64,000 nt of DNA, taken from assembly GCF_023053635.1 (NCBI RefSeq), contig NC_086173.1, positions 142,261,197 to 142,325,196 on the forward strand, given 5' to 3'. A program made the position numbers and the translations under genes. This document shows positions 49,901 through 58,330 of this stretch, one piece after another. Below the pieces are notes generated by a model that saw only the letters and a program-made list of their open reading frames with translations, was not told the DNA's origin and did no database searches. The stretch is from Elgaria multicarinata webbii (Eukaryota > Chordata > Lepidosauria > Squamata > Anguidae). Each line of letters opens with the position of its first letter. The first letter of the stretch is position 1.

Positions 49901-51161
49901 ACTGAGACTCAATCCAGACAAGACGGAGGTACTGTTAGCGGGTGGTTCATCTGTCCGGCGAGGTGATGTTTGCCCTGTCCTGGACGGGGTTGCACTCTCC
50001 CTAAAGGATCGGGTCCGTAGTTTGGGGGTGCTCTTGGATCCAGAACTGTCACTTGAGGCACAGGTGAACTCAGTGGCAAAGAGCACCTTTTATCAGCTTA
50101 GGTTGATATACCAACTACGCCCTTATCTAGACAGAGATAGCCTAGCTACAGTTATCCATGCTCTGATAACCTCTCGCTTGGATTACTGCAATGCGTTATA
50201 TGTGGGGCTGCCTTTGAAAACGGTCTGGAAGCTTCAGCTGGTACAAAATAGGGCAGCCCGTTTACTAACAGGGACTGGCCGGCGAGATCACATTACGCCA
50301 GTCCTTTTCCAGCTTCATTGGCTGCCAGTCCAGGTCCGGGCCCGATTCAAAGTGCTGGTATTGACATTTAAAGCCCTCAACGGTTTGGGGCCAGGTTATC
50401 TGAAGGAACGCCTCCTCCCATATGTACCTACCCGGACCTTAAGATCATCTACAGGGGCCCTTCTCCGTGAGCCCCTGCCAAAGGAAGTGAGGCAGGTGGC
50501 TACTAGGAGGAGGGCTTTCTCCGCTGTGGCACCCCGGTTGTGAAACGAGCTCCCCAGAGAGGTCCGCCTGGCGCCTACACTGTACTGCTTTCGTCGCCAG
50601 CTGAAGACCTTTTTATTCACTCAGTATTTTAACACTTAATTTTAACTTAAATTTAATTTTTACTGTTTTAACTCTGTATTTTAATCTTATATCAACTTTG
50701 CTGTGTGGTTTTATTCTGGTTGCGCTTTTTATACTGTATTTCGTAATTGTGTTTTTAACCTGTTGGATGTTTTTTGTGGTTTTAATTTTTGTGAACCGCC
50801 CAGGGAGCTTTGGCTATTGGGCAGTATAAAAATGTAATAAATAAATAAATAAAAAAAACTGGGATCAGCTACAGGCTACACAATAAATGAAATGTGGAGC
50901 GTGATCTTTAGACCATGTCATCTGCTTCCAGTCTTTGGATACCAGTCAGCCTCTTTTGGAACTTGATAAGTCACCTGGTTGGACCATGCTATGACCCACC
51001 CTGTGCCCTGGAACACGGCAGTCTTTCCAGAAATCTTACCGTTTGAAGAGTATAATCAGTGCTGAAGGCCACAGGAAATAGGTGGTTACAACACTAATCA
51101 ATAAGATACCTACAAAGATGCTGATATGCACCAGAAATATCTTGAGTAAACTGAAGTCCAT
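32058..51161 (-). CDS. ABHD6: ABHD6-family monoacylglycerol lipase (8 coding exons)
   Basis: ABHD6 is a membrane-bound serine hydrolase that cleaves monoacylglycerols, including 2-arachidonoylglycerol, and lysophospholipids. Exons (minus): 51161-51040, 46929-46773, 45505-45392, 41871-41739, 40926-40766, 37532-37478, 33919-33819, 32231-32058. They total 1017 nt and join in phase to 338 residues; human has 337. Residues 8-31 form a hydrophobic signal anchor. 'LMLHGF' (76-81) is the oxyanion loop, 'GISMGG' (147-152) holds the nucleophile Ser149, and Asp280 in 'WGKDDK' and His308 in 'CGHF' complete the triad; Asp-His spacing equals human. By eye only about half the residues match remembered human ABHD6, lowest in residues 180-260. 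It may therefore be a fast-evolving ortholog or a tandem paralog. A 5' leader exon lies further right and was not found. Confidence 0.9.
32965..33465. repeat. Non-autonomous repeat with hairpins
   Basis: 'aaaaagtcagggactttccctgactttttt' (33062-33091) is a perfect short hairpin. The GC-rich part with 'cgacccctgattggtctccg' resembles 36310-36470 ('cgccccctgattggtcacc'). Intronic in the ABHD6-like gene. Confidence 0.4.
33819..33919 (-). CDS. ABHD6: ABHD6-like coding exon 7
   Basis: Completes Cys248 and encodes residues 249-281: 'FLDFSSGESRYHLHDNMSKI' then 'RAPTQIIWGKDDK', with the triad Asp280. Donor AAG|GTATGTG; acceptor 'ctgcttcttcattgggaag'. Confidence 0.9.
34190..34920 (+). repeat. Two adjacent L2-type LINE fragments
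   Basis: 34190-34515 reads like an L2 RT end plus 3' tail ('gggaaaaagccgggatataa'). 34541-34920 encodes 'LVTLRLDFCNVLYIGLPLCL' and 'QLVQNMATRLVTS', then jumps to a tail ending in (att)n at 34851-34918. Confidence 0.6.
36475..36905. repeat. Nested inverted repeats, GC/AT alternating
   Basis: 'atctgtgcagctgcgcacatccagat' and 'atctgtatctgcgcagctgcagagatatagat' are two related hairpins. 'gaggtggttcgccccc' through 'cagagggaggagagg' is inverted to 'cctctcctcacgtcctccctctg'. It looks like a foldback element duplicated on itself. Confidence 0.45.
37478..37532 (-). CDS. ABHD6: ABHD6-like coding exon 6
   Basis: A 55-nt exon encoding residues 230-247, 'IVNGFLELRQQDHKFYEK', plus the first base of Cys248. 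It was found by looking for the segment equivalent to human 'ILQGLVDVRIPHNNFYRK', and length and phase fit exactly. Acceptor 'gtttttttcctag', donor GTAAGT. Confidence 0.87.
38010..38450 (-). repeat. L1 LINE 3' end
   Basis: The minus-strand frame 38433-38215 reads 'SEEWYKEVWDIAINDKLTCN' and 'GIWKQFLIFV', the C-terminal end of L1 ORF2. An AT-rich 3' UTR and an A-rich end follow at 38015-38035. Confidence 0.65.
40090..40216. repeat. Foldback MITE, complete
   Basis: 'tccaacctggtgctctcctg' and 'aaaacatctggagggcaccaggttgg' are inverted arms around 'accatggt'. Same family as 6785-6925. Confidence 0.65.
40325..40676. mobile_element. hAT-like foldback MITE ('tagggtgac')
   Basis: Ends 'tagggtgac' and 'gtcaccctg', with arms 'ggaggacaggactcctgtat' and 'atacaggagctctgtcctcc' and further inverted internal blocks ('catcacaacagttaaagctg'). 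Near-matching 8-bp flanks AGTTATGT and GGTTATGT. It lies in intron 5 of the ABHD6-like gene. A closer-to-intact sibling is at 48356-48653. Confidence 0.65.
40766..40926 (-). CDS. ABHD6: ABHD6-like coding exon 5
   Basis: Completes Gly176 and encodes residues 177-229, from 'LRYPTDNEFVRHLKKLEES' to 'YYQLPLPQQ'. Acceptor 'ttcctaatcctcag', donor CAG|GTGAAA. This is part of the least conserved stretch of the protein (the cap region). Confidence 0.9.
41739..41871 (-). CDS. ABHD6: ABHD6-like coding exon 4
   Basis: Encodes residues 132-175 plus one base of Gly176, including 'PFHLAGISMGGMVAGVYAAL', the nucleophile elbow with Ser149. Acceptor 'cttcttgtttcag', donor GG|GTGAGT. Confidence 0.95.
43622..44726. 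mobile_element. hAT-like non-autonomous element, 1.1 kb
   Basis: Ends 'tagggtgacc' and 'ggtcacccta', flanked by TGCTAGCG and AGCTAGCA (6 of 8 match). It has a hairpin at 43711-43802 ('gctcagatcagc' with 'gctgatctgagc') and a right end shared with the 18062-24657 element. Several overlapping frames are open in its GC-rich half but look like no transposase. It lies in intron 3 of the ABHD6-like gene. Confidence 0.6.
45236..45376. repeat. Foldback MITE, complete
   Basis: 'ttcccccaacctggtgccctccagctg' and 'ctggaagacatcaagttggaaaaggctg' are inverted arms. It ends about 15 bp from exon 3 of the ABHD6-like gene. Confidence 0.6.
45392..45505 (-). CDS. ABHD6: ABHD6-like coding exon 3
   Basis: Encodes residues 94-131, 'DFPKDIHLICVDLPGHGETT' then 'CLPGDSCTALDQAKRLHQ'. 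Remembered human ABHD6 has 'GHEGTT' here. Acceptor 'tttgcccttaag', donor CAG|GTGAGT. Confidence 0.93.
45633..45772. repeat. Foldback element ('gcaatcctatacatgtttagaca')
   Basis: Arms 'gtgcaatcctatacatgttt' and 'aaacatgcataggattc', with inner arms 'gtcctacaactccc' and 'gggagttgtagg'. Same family as 13283-13425. Confidence 0.65.
46386..46634. repeat. Foldback element ('ctacaccaagcagg')
   Basis: Arms 'cagatctacaccaagcagga' and 'tcctgcttggtgtagatctg' are nearly perfect inverted copies. Internal 'agtgctatattctgctt' type blocks repeat. Second copy of the family at 23145-23478. Confidence 0.65.
46773..46929 (-). CDS. ABHD6: ABHD6-like coding exon 2
   Basis: Completes Arg41 and encodes residues 42-93, including 'HEGYKFCYFFRGKPSLDPSF' and 'LMLHGFALSKDMWL'. 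Acceptor 'ttttggctttag', donor GTA|GTATGT. Confidence 0.94.
48356..48653. mobile_element. hAT-like foldback MITE with perfect target duplication
   Basis: 298 bp from 'tagggtgacc' to 'ggtcacccta', flanked by identical 8-bp copies of ATTAATTG (48348-48355, 48654-48661). The long arms include 'ggaggacagggctcctgtat' and 'atacaggagccctgtcctcc', with inner blocks around 'cttcatcacagcagttaaag'. It inserted at the tail of a CR1 tip (48280-48350). Intronic. Confidence 0.85.
48920..49530 (+). repeat. L2-type LINE fragment (subfamily A)
   Basis: Open RT sequence from about 49018: 'LHRRLKLNMAKTELLVFPPK', 'LVHALVISRLDYCNLLLTGL', 'RSDHVTPLLKSLHWLP', 'YKAFHCLAPSS'. It stops abruptly at about 49530, where a different L2 subfamily begins in the same strand. 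Confidence 0.8.
49530..50865 (+). repeat. L2-type LINE, 5'-truncated (subfamily B), long open RT frame
   Basis: The frame 49575-50543 (322 codons) encodes the RT core: 'GVPQGSILSPMLFNIYMKPL', 'YVDDTQLYLSF' (the catalytic box, about residues 76-86), 'SRLDYCNALYVGLP', 'HWLP', 'RRRAFSAVAPRL' and then a TGA just before 'NELP'-like sequence. The 3' UTR ends 'gggcagtataaaaatgtaataaataaa'. Endonuclease and N-terminal RT parts are absent. It fixes the identity of the many short L2 tails in the window. Confidence 0.85.
51040..51161 (-). CDS. ABHD6: ABHD6-like coding exon 1 (start codon)
   Basis: Encodes residues 1-40 plus two bases of Arg41: 'MDFSLLKIFLVHISIFVGIL', 'LISVVTTYFLWPSALIILFK'. 'FLWPSALI' matches the human signal-anchor end. 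The acceptor 'tttttatatatatacag' lies before 51189, 28 nt upstream of the ATG, so an upstream leader exon must exist. Donor CG|GTAAGA. Confidence 0.92.
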
Positions 51162-51189
51162 ACTGGCCAATTATTATATTCTTTGGTGC

Positions 51190-52650
51190 CTGTATATATA
51201 TAAAAAACAAAACAAAGTTAATAATAAAAATTGGAATAGACAGTAGAGTAGAGTAAGGGCTTATTTCAAGAATAAAGGGAAAGAAGCATGTACTTTGTTT
51301 ATTTTTTTTACATTTATATACAGCCTTTCTGCCGAGACACCCAAGGTGATTTACACTTTAAAAAACTGAAATATATATATTTAAAAAGCAGAGTTGTCTC
51401 AGGCCAGTAGAAGGCCTCTTCATAAGCTAATGGCATAAGCTCCATGGCTGGGCTTCGCCTCTTGTGTGCAAAAGTCTTTAAGCAGTCAGGGAAAATGGGG
51501 AGGGGAGTTTCCTCAACTGTTTTTTCAGGCCTAAAAATGTCCCTTGGGAGTCTGTTTATGGGCCAGATGTGTCATGTTCAGTTTTCCCTTTAAATTACAA
51601 GATTATGTAGGCAAAGAATGGCTGTAGGGTTTTACGGTTTATAATAATTTATGCTAAGTATTGTGCTGAATAAGTTATGGTAAATGTGGTTATATTGGAA
51701 AGGGTTTAACATCGCCTTCCTTTGCTAGACCAGTTGTACTCAAATTGTATGCTGAAAGGAAATTGCCAGTATGCTGCAATAAATTAATTACATTGTTGAA
51801 GGCACCTATATGCCCAGAGGCCCTATTCCGAAAGTTTTAGTGGGCACATGCTTTGTGTGTGCTGCGTGATAACTACTGATGTGAATACCCAGACATTAAA
51901 ATGATCCTTGTGGTCCCTTTCAACTCCATCTGATTCTATGAAGTGTTTGTGCAACAGTTTGCATAAGCGTAATACACAACTGGTTGCATAACGGGTTGTA
52001 CGAGCGTAATGCTGAACCATTTGCACAGCTGTGTTTGTGCAAGTGAAACTTTAGTTGGATTCTCTCCTCATACATAGTCTGGAACCTACTTTCTACTAAC
52101 CCTACATCATTTGGGCTAATGCAATGATGATGGATACTGTCCATTGTTACCTGTATTTATTTTTTGAGGTGTATACTTAACTTGTTTTTAAGTGTGCACC
52201 TTGAAATGAAACCATGACTACCATTAGTTAGTATTAATAATCTCATATTATAGGACACCATTCAAGAAAGCAGATTTGAATACATTGGGTAGAGAATAGG
52301 ACTGCCAACACTGGAATGATAAATTTTCTTTAAAAACGAACAAACATCCAGAGAACTCCAATGGTAAAAAAAACACCACCCTGCTGGTTTACGATCAGAT
52401 TTAAGGCCATCTCATGTTGGCTTGAGCTCCCCAAAGCCAGGAAATTGAAAGCTAAGGCTGATGCCTTAACAGATGTGTCCCAGATCAGTAATGATGGTGT
52501 GCAATGTCACCAATTGTGCTTGCTTACAACTTACCCTCCTTGCACTCACACATTTCCTTGGTCTTTCATGCCCATAACCAGATGGGGAGGACGGAGTGCC
52601 TAGAACCAGTAAACATGCCCCCATATTGTTCTAATCCTGTATTGCCTTAT
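51190..52650. other. Upstream region of the ABHD6-like gene, no promoter found
   Basis: AT-rich. A decayed LINE-like tail is near 51298-51400 ('tttatatacagcctttctgcc') and a CR1 tip at 51905-51940. No CpG island, CCAAT cluster or convincing leader exon is visible. Confidence 0.4.
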
Positions 52651-52809
52651 GAAGGATGTGAGTCTTAGGGCTTCTTCAGAGGAGCGTTTTAAAGCACTTC
52701 CAGATCTTTGCGGATCATTTTAACACCTCCATGTTCCTCCTGTGGCCATTTCTTTTCATTATAAAAACATCGTCATTAAATGTGACTCTTCTGAGCTATA
52801 ACGTTATTT

Positions 52810-53665
52810 ATTGTGATCTCTGATATTGGAAAGGACATCAGCCGGCAGAAGGGGGAGAAGCACCTGCAGGATGGTAAATGGTTATTGGACCACCTGGGAT
52901 GTGCTCCGCTTCTAATCGGACCGGAGAAGCAGGAGCGGAGCGGGGGGCTTCGCCTGCCCTTAAGGCAGAGGCAAAGAGGATTGGGGAGCCGGCGGAGCGT
53001 GGCGAAGAGGATCGAGGTGAAGGCGGATCCTTCGCCTCGATCCGGAGCTCCGCCGGAAAGGTAAGTGGGGTTTACCGGGCCCTGCCGCTGTCACTGTCGC
53101 CCATGCGGCGACGGCGGCAGGGCCCGGTAACCCACCTCCCCGCCCTCCTCTCCCTTACCTGCCTCCGTCCGCGGTCTGTCGGCGTCTTCAATTGAGCCCG
53201 CGGTTCCACCAGGAAGTCTGGGCCGCTTGCGGCCCAGACTTCCTGGTGGAACCGCGGGCTCAATTGAAGACGCCGACGGGCGACGGACCACGGACGGAGG
53301 CAGGTAAGGCCCTCATCTCCCTTCATCCCTTACCGGGCTCTGCCGCCGTCACCGCATGGGCGGCGACGGCGGCATGGCCCGGTAACCCCCCCCCCCCGCC
53401 CTCCTCTCCCTTTCCTGCCTCCGTCCGCGGTCCGTCAGCGTCTTCAATTGAGCCCGCGGTCCCACCAGGAAGTCTGGGCCACTTGCTCAATTGAAGACGC
53501 CGACGGACCGCGGACGGAGGCAGGTAAGGGAGAGGAGGGCGGGGAGGGGGGTTATTGGGCCATGCCGCCGTCGCCGCCCATGCGGTGACGGCGGCAGAGC
53601 CCGGTTGAAGACGGCGACGGACCACGGACGGAGGCAGGTAAGGTCCCCCTCTCCCTTTACCGGGC
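52810..53665. repeat. GC-rich hairpin cluster
   Basis: Several hairpins in a row: 53070-53130 around 'ccgggccctgccgc'/'gcggcagggcccgg'; 53178-53277 with perfect 49-bp arms and a 2-nt loop; 53400-53640 with shortened copies of the same blocks ('gcgtcttcaattgag', 'ccgtccgcggtc'). Open frames on both strands are by-products of the composition. Probably part of a non-autonomous DNA element that continues through the 155-bp array to about 54860, where 'ggtccgtgcacacccctata' looks like its end. Confidence 0.6.
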
Positions 53666-53674
53666 TCTGCTGCT

Positions 53675-54690
53675 GGGACTGCCTTGAGTCTTGGCGTGCG
53701 TATGTATCCCCGGACAAGCTATCATGGTGGCGAGTTTGAGGTTTCTAAAGTGCAAATTGACGGAGCTATGGAAAGGGGTGTGAATGGGGTGCCCGGTTTT
53801 CATAAATTCCACAAAAATCAGGGGATGATGGGACTGCCTTGAGTCTCGGCGTGCGTATGTACCCCTGGACAAGCTATCATGGTGGCGAGTTTGAGATTTT
53901 TAACATGCAAATTGACAGAGCTATGGAAAGGGGTGTGAATGGGGTGCCCGGTTTTCATAAATTCCCCAAAAATCAGGGGATGATGGGACTGCCTTTAGTC
54001 TTGGCATGCTTATGTATCCCTGGACAAGCTATCATGGTGGCAAGTTTGAGATTTTTAACGTGCAAATTGATGGAGCTATGGAAAGGGGTGTGAATGGGGT
54101 GCCCGATTTTCATAAATTCCCCAAAAATCAGGGGATGATGGGACTGCCTTGAGTCTTGGTGTGCGTGTGCACCCCTGGATAAGCTTTCATGGTGGCGAGT
54201 TTGAGATTTTTAATGTGCAAATTGACGGAGCTATGGAAAGGGGTGTGAATGGGGTGCCCAGTTTTCATAAATTCCCCAAAAATCAGGGGATGATGGGACT
54301 GCCTTGAGTCTCGGCGTGCATAGGTATCCCTGGACAAGCTATCATGGTGGCAAGTTTGAGATTTTTAACGTGCAAATTGATGGAGCTATGGAAAGGGGTG
54401 TGAATGGGGTGCCCGGTTTTCATAAATTCCCCAAAAATCAGGGGATGATGGGACTGTCTTGAGTCTCGGCGTGCTTATGTATCCCTGGACAAGCTATCAT
54501 GGTGGCGAGTTTGAGATTTTTAACGTGCAAATTGACGGAGCTATGGAAAGGGGTGTGAATGAGGTGCCTGGTTTTCATAAATTCCCCAAAAATCAGGGGA
54601 TGATGGGATTGGCTTGAAACTTGGCGTGCGTGTGTATACTCCCATGAGGTGTCATGGTGCCAAACTTGAGGTTTCTAACTTTAACAGAAA
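53675..54690. repeat. 155-bp tandem array, six units plus a partial
   Basis: The word 'gggact' begins units at 53675, 53830, 53985, 54140, 54295 and 54450, with the next divergent 'gggatt' at 54605: every step is exactly 155 bp. Units share 'gacaagctatcatggtgg', 'tgcaaattga', 'ggagctatggaaaggggtgt' and 'cataaattcc', differing by scattered substitutions. The seventh, partial unit is much more diverged. As 155 is not a multiple of three, no repeat protein is encoded. Confidence 0.95.
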
Positions 54691-54869
54691 AAAAGTTGTA
54701 TACTTTTTTAGCTTAATGCAAGCCTATGGGGGGGGGGAAACGGAGCTCCGATCCGGATCCGGAGCTCCGAGCGGAGCGGAGTGGACATAGGCGGAGCGGC
54801 CCGATCCGCAAATCGCGGATCTGGAAGTGAAGCGGAGCGGGGGGTCCGTGCACACCCCTATATTTTACA

Positions 54870-57340
54870 TGTATTGTTATATATCTTGGCATCTCATCAC
54901 AATGAATTTTAGAAAACTGTTTTAAGGTATATTGTCTGAGCGTTTATGACTGTGCAATTCCCTACTTTTGTAAAGCTAGATCTCTTTTTTAAAAAATTAT
55001 TTTATATTGCCTTGATGAAGGACTGGATTTAATCTGAAACATGTCGGCAATAATAAATCCTTTCAGAACACAACTCCTGGTTCCACCCCTTCCCTTTGGC
55101 TTTTTTTTTCTTCTGCTCACTTATTGTCTGGGGTTTCCTTTCTCTTTCAGCTATTTAATTTATTTTATTTGCTTATTTATTTATTACATTTTTATACCGC
55201 CCAATAGCTGAAGCTCTCTGGGCGGTTCACATTAATTTAACAGCTACATGACACACAGATACATCATGGTCCCCTTCGTGCTGGGTATAGTTGTACCTAT
55301 TGAATTTGGCTGGTACAGATGAATAATAATAAAAAAACATATTTCAGTTTGTTTTTGATAAGAATTTACCCAAATTTTCAATGTCCTTTATAAATGGGCA
55401 AAAAAGAATTTAAGATTTTAAAAAGATTTTAAAAAGCTGAACGTGGTTGAATGGGAAACTAAGATCCATCCACTCCTACTCTTGACCCATCTTTTCCAAA
55501 CTCACGTGAAGTTCCTCATCCTTCTCGTCCACCGGCTCTTCTATTGGCTCAGGCAAAGGTTCTGTTTCATTGCCCAGATAGAGACAATTATAAGTCTATG
55601 TGCTTATAGTGTAATCTGTAGAATCCCTGAAGTACAGATGTGTCATTTTTTTCTAGCTTAAGTCACTTCAGAGGTTTGATTGTTTCTTTTGATATTTGTG
55701 CTGTCAACTGAAGTTGGGGTTAGAGTTAGCTGGCGTCCATTCTGGTTTCTCAATATAGTTTTAAAATATTATCTGTTCTCTCTCAGGTGAAGCTTCATTT
55801 TAAAAGAAAATCAAAGTTTCTTACCTGCAATTATGGATGCTCTTTGAGTGAGGCCACAAATATGATGAATCTGACTGGTTGCTTACCTTATTTATATATG
55901 TTTATGTTGCAAGATCTCCTTTTACACGTGCACAAATACATGTACAATTAGCAAGCATAAGAGGATTATAACAACATGTAAGCAAACAAGGGCAGCAGTT
56001 CCCCAAATGTTGATTACTTGAAATGTTCTTTCAAAACTCACACCTAAAATTTTAATAGCTCACAAAATCGGTTTAGGGTTTTGAATGGTGGTGGGGTAAT
56101 TCAAATACTAGTCATCAAGAATGGTGGTGGGGTAATTCAAATACTAGTCATCAAGGTGTTGATTAAAGGTCATAACTGTGTTGATTACAGGGTTGCCAGC
56201 TCTTCCTCAGGACTCTACCTCAATGCCCAGGAATCGTCTTATATCAGTCCCAAGATCTGAAAAGGCACTGCTGCTCATGCTACTGGGGCACACGTGCAAA
56301 GTGCTCCTGCCTGCATATCGCTAGTCAACTGAGCCTTTAGGAAAAGGCTACAGCGATAGTTGGTTGATCAGCTCTGGGCCAGGGCAGTAGAGAAGCAAAC
56401 CTGGGTAAAGTGGTTATATGGGGCTCAAGAGGCTTGAGTGGAAAGGTAATATGCGGGGGGGGGGGGGGGGGACACATGGAAACCGGTCTTGGGTTAATAT
56501 TGCAAAATGGACTTAGGAGGCTGGAAGAGGTGCCAGGACAGCCTAAGGAGGGCCTGAGAGCTGGTCATTCATACTGGCTCTAACCTTTGGCAATTCACTC
56601 AGACGCCTAGCTTTGGGGATAGATACATTCCCCCAATGAATCTGTTTTCCTAGTAATTTCCCATTCAAACAAAGGGGAACACTCCAAGCCGGTGTCAGGA
56701 GGATGGGTTGTAAAGTGTGTAGGCCTCTCTTCACCACCCTGGGCATATCATTTTTATTTTTATTTTATTATTTTTTTAAAAGATTTGAACGATGATAAAC
56801 AGTCTTGGTCAGACACTGGCACAGTAAAATTGATATGGATATTCCGTGGCTTTAATGATGAATGCTGTATGGAAGATGCATTCCAAAATTAGCTTCACAA
56901 AGTCAACACGGTTACAGCAGAATGCACTCTATGCCGCCAAGACTTTTCAATTAAATAGGAGGGAAGAAAAGCAGCGAAAAGCCATGCAGAAGGCATAAAA
57001 CACATGGAATTCAAGAAACAGCAGAAAAGAACACCACAAAAAAAAAAATTCACCAAAAGAGGTTCATTCCAAGAACCCGGTGACAGTACCAGGGCCTCTT
57101 CATCACGGCACAGGTGAAGTGCGCATTGCTGTGCTTGGCGGTATGCTGAAATTGTGGCTCTGCTCCATCGTTACTTGACGAATCCACCTGTCCCTAAGAC
57201 CCGTTTTTCAGTGCTGGAAAAGACATACTTTCAGGTAGGCTGTTAGTGTGTGGAGTAGAACCAACCAACGTCATCCATGGAGAGGCTTGTTACCTGCCCC
57301 TCTCCAGGTTCCCCCTGCCACTACAGTTTAATGAATGGAA
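54870..57340. other. Non-coding stretch with few landmarks
   Basis: Contains a 'gatgaaggactggatttaatctgaaacatgtcgg' word near 55014, an L2 subfamily B tail at 55160-55240 (minus), a direct duplication of 'gaatggtggtggggtaattcaaatactagtcatcaag' (56083-56117 and 56120-56154), and a guanine run at 56455-56471. No gene is seen. Confidence 0.45.
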
Positions 57341-57344
57341 ATGG

Positions 57345-58330
57345 GGAGTGTCATGCCCCTACTTGTGGTTTCTTCCTCAGAGGAGGATCTAGAGGCCCCA
57401 GAAGCCCAGGGTGCCCCAGAAGCCAAAGCCCCAGACCCAAGACCACCATCAGACCCGCAGGAGCCTGAGCCATCAGGGGAGGTAGTTGCAGGACCATCCC
57501 TGCCAGGAGAAAGGGACTCTGCCTCTGAGGCTGAGCACCCCCATGACCCCCGGGAGTCACGTCACCTCAAGCAACAGGCATGTAAGGCTCCTGTGCGACG
57601 GAGTACTCACCTGCAGATTTTATTTATTTATTTGTTTATATTTATTTATTTATTTATTACATTTTTATACCGTCCAATAGCTGAAGCTCTCTGGGCAGTT
57701 CACAAAAATTAAAACCATGAGGAACATAATAAAACAACCAACAATCTAAAAACCCAAATACAAAATACAATATAAAAAGGTCTCCTCAGGGAGAAAGGGT
57801 CTCCTCAGGAGTAGGGCTCTGAAAGGAGAGCTTTGATTACTGCAGCTGAGCTCTGGGTGGGGTCCAGCAGGCTTTGGGCTTACAAGCCTGCATTTGGAAT
57901 CAGCCAGTGTTGGAACAACTTTGATCCATCCTGCCTTGAACCGTGTTTCCTGAACCTTGCCTTGCCTGATACCCAGTTTCCTCACCTTTTGGACTGCCTC
58001 CCGATTCTACCTCCGGACTATGTAACATACTGACTGCTTATGGTGTTTTGACCTTTGCCTGTTATTGCCTGACCCTCTTGACTGATGGACTGCGTGTGCA
58101 TACTGAGCTCTGGGTGGGGTCCATACCAGACTGTGTAACGTTCTGACTGTTTATGGTGTTTTGACCTTTGCCTGTCCTTGTGACTACTCCTGTTATTGCC
58201 TGACCCTCGTGACTGATTGACTGCATGTGCTCTGACCTCGGCCTAGATTGATCGTCCCTCTGTATATACCTGATCTGCACCTAGAGCATCCTACAGCTCA
58301 AGCAGGACAGGGAGTAACTAACCCACAATA
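57345..58330 (+). mobile_element. LTR-type fossil, probable solo LTR
   Basis: Acid- and proline-rich open sequence at 57345-57610 followed, after an inserted L2 tail (57618-57775), by a pyrimidine-rich stretch with 'ttgcctgaccct' repeated and an end near 'acccacaatagtggctcccc'. This order resembles LTRs of Ty3-like elements. No internal genes are seen. It is old and broken; the family is uncertain. Confidence 0.35.

Noticed and set aside
49018-50543. Long reverse transcriptase frames as a possible host gene
   Set aside because: They are L2 LINE remnants with the expected 3' tail.
52813-53739. Arg/Pro/Ala-rich frames on both strands
   Set aside because: By-products of GC-rich palindromes; the frames mirror each other across the hairpins.
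57335-57712. Glu/Pro-rich open frame as a possible host gene exon
   Set aside because: It sits in an LTR-like fossil and runs into an L2 tail; no host protein match is recognised.
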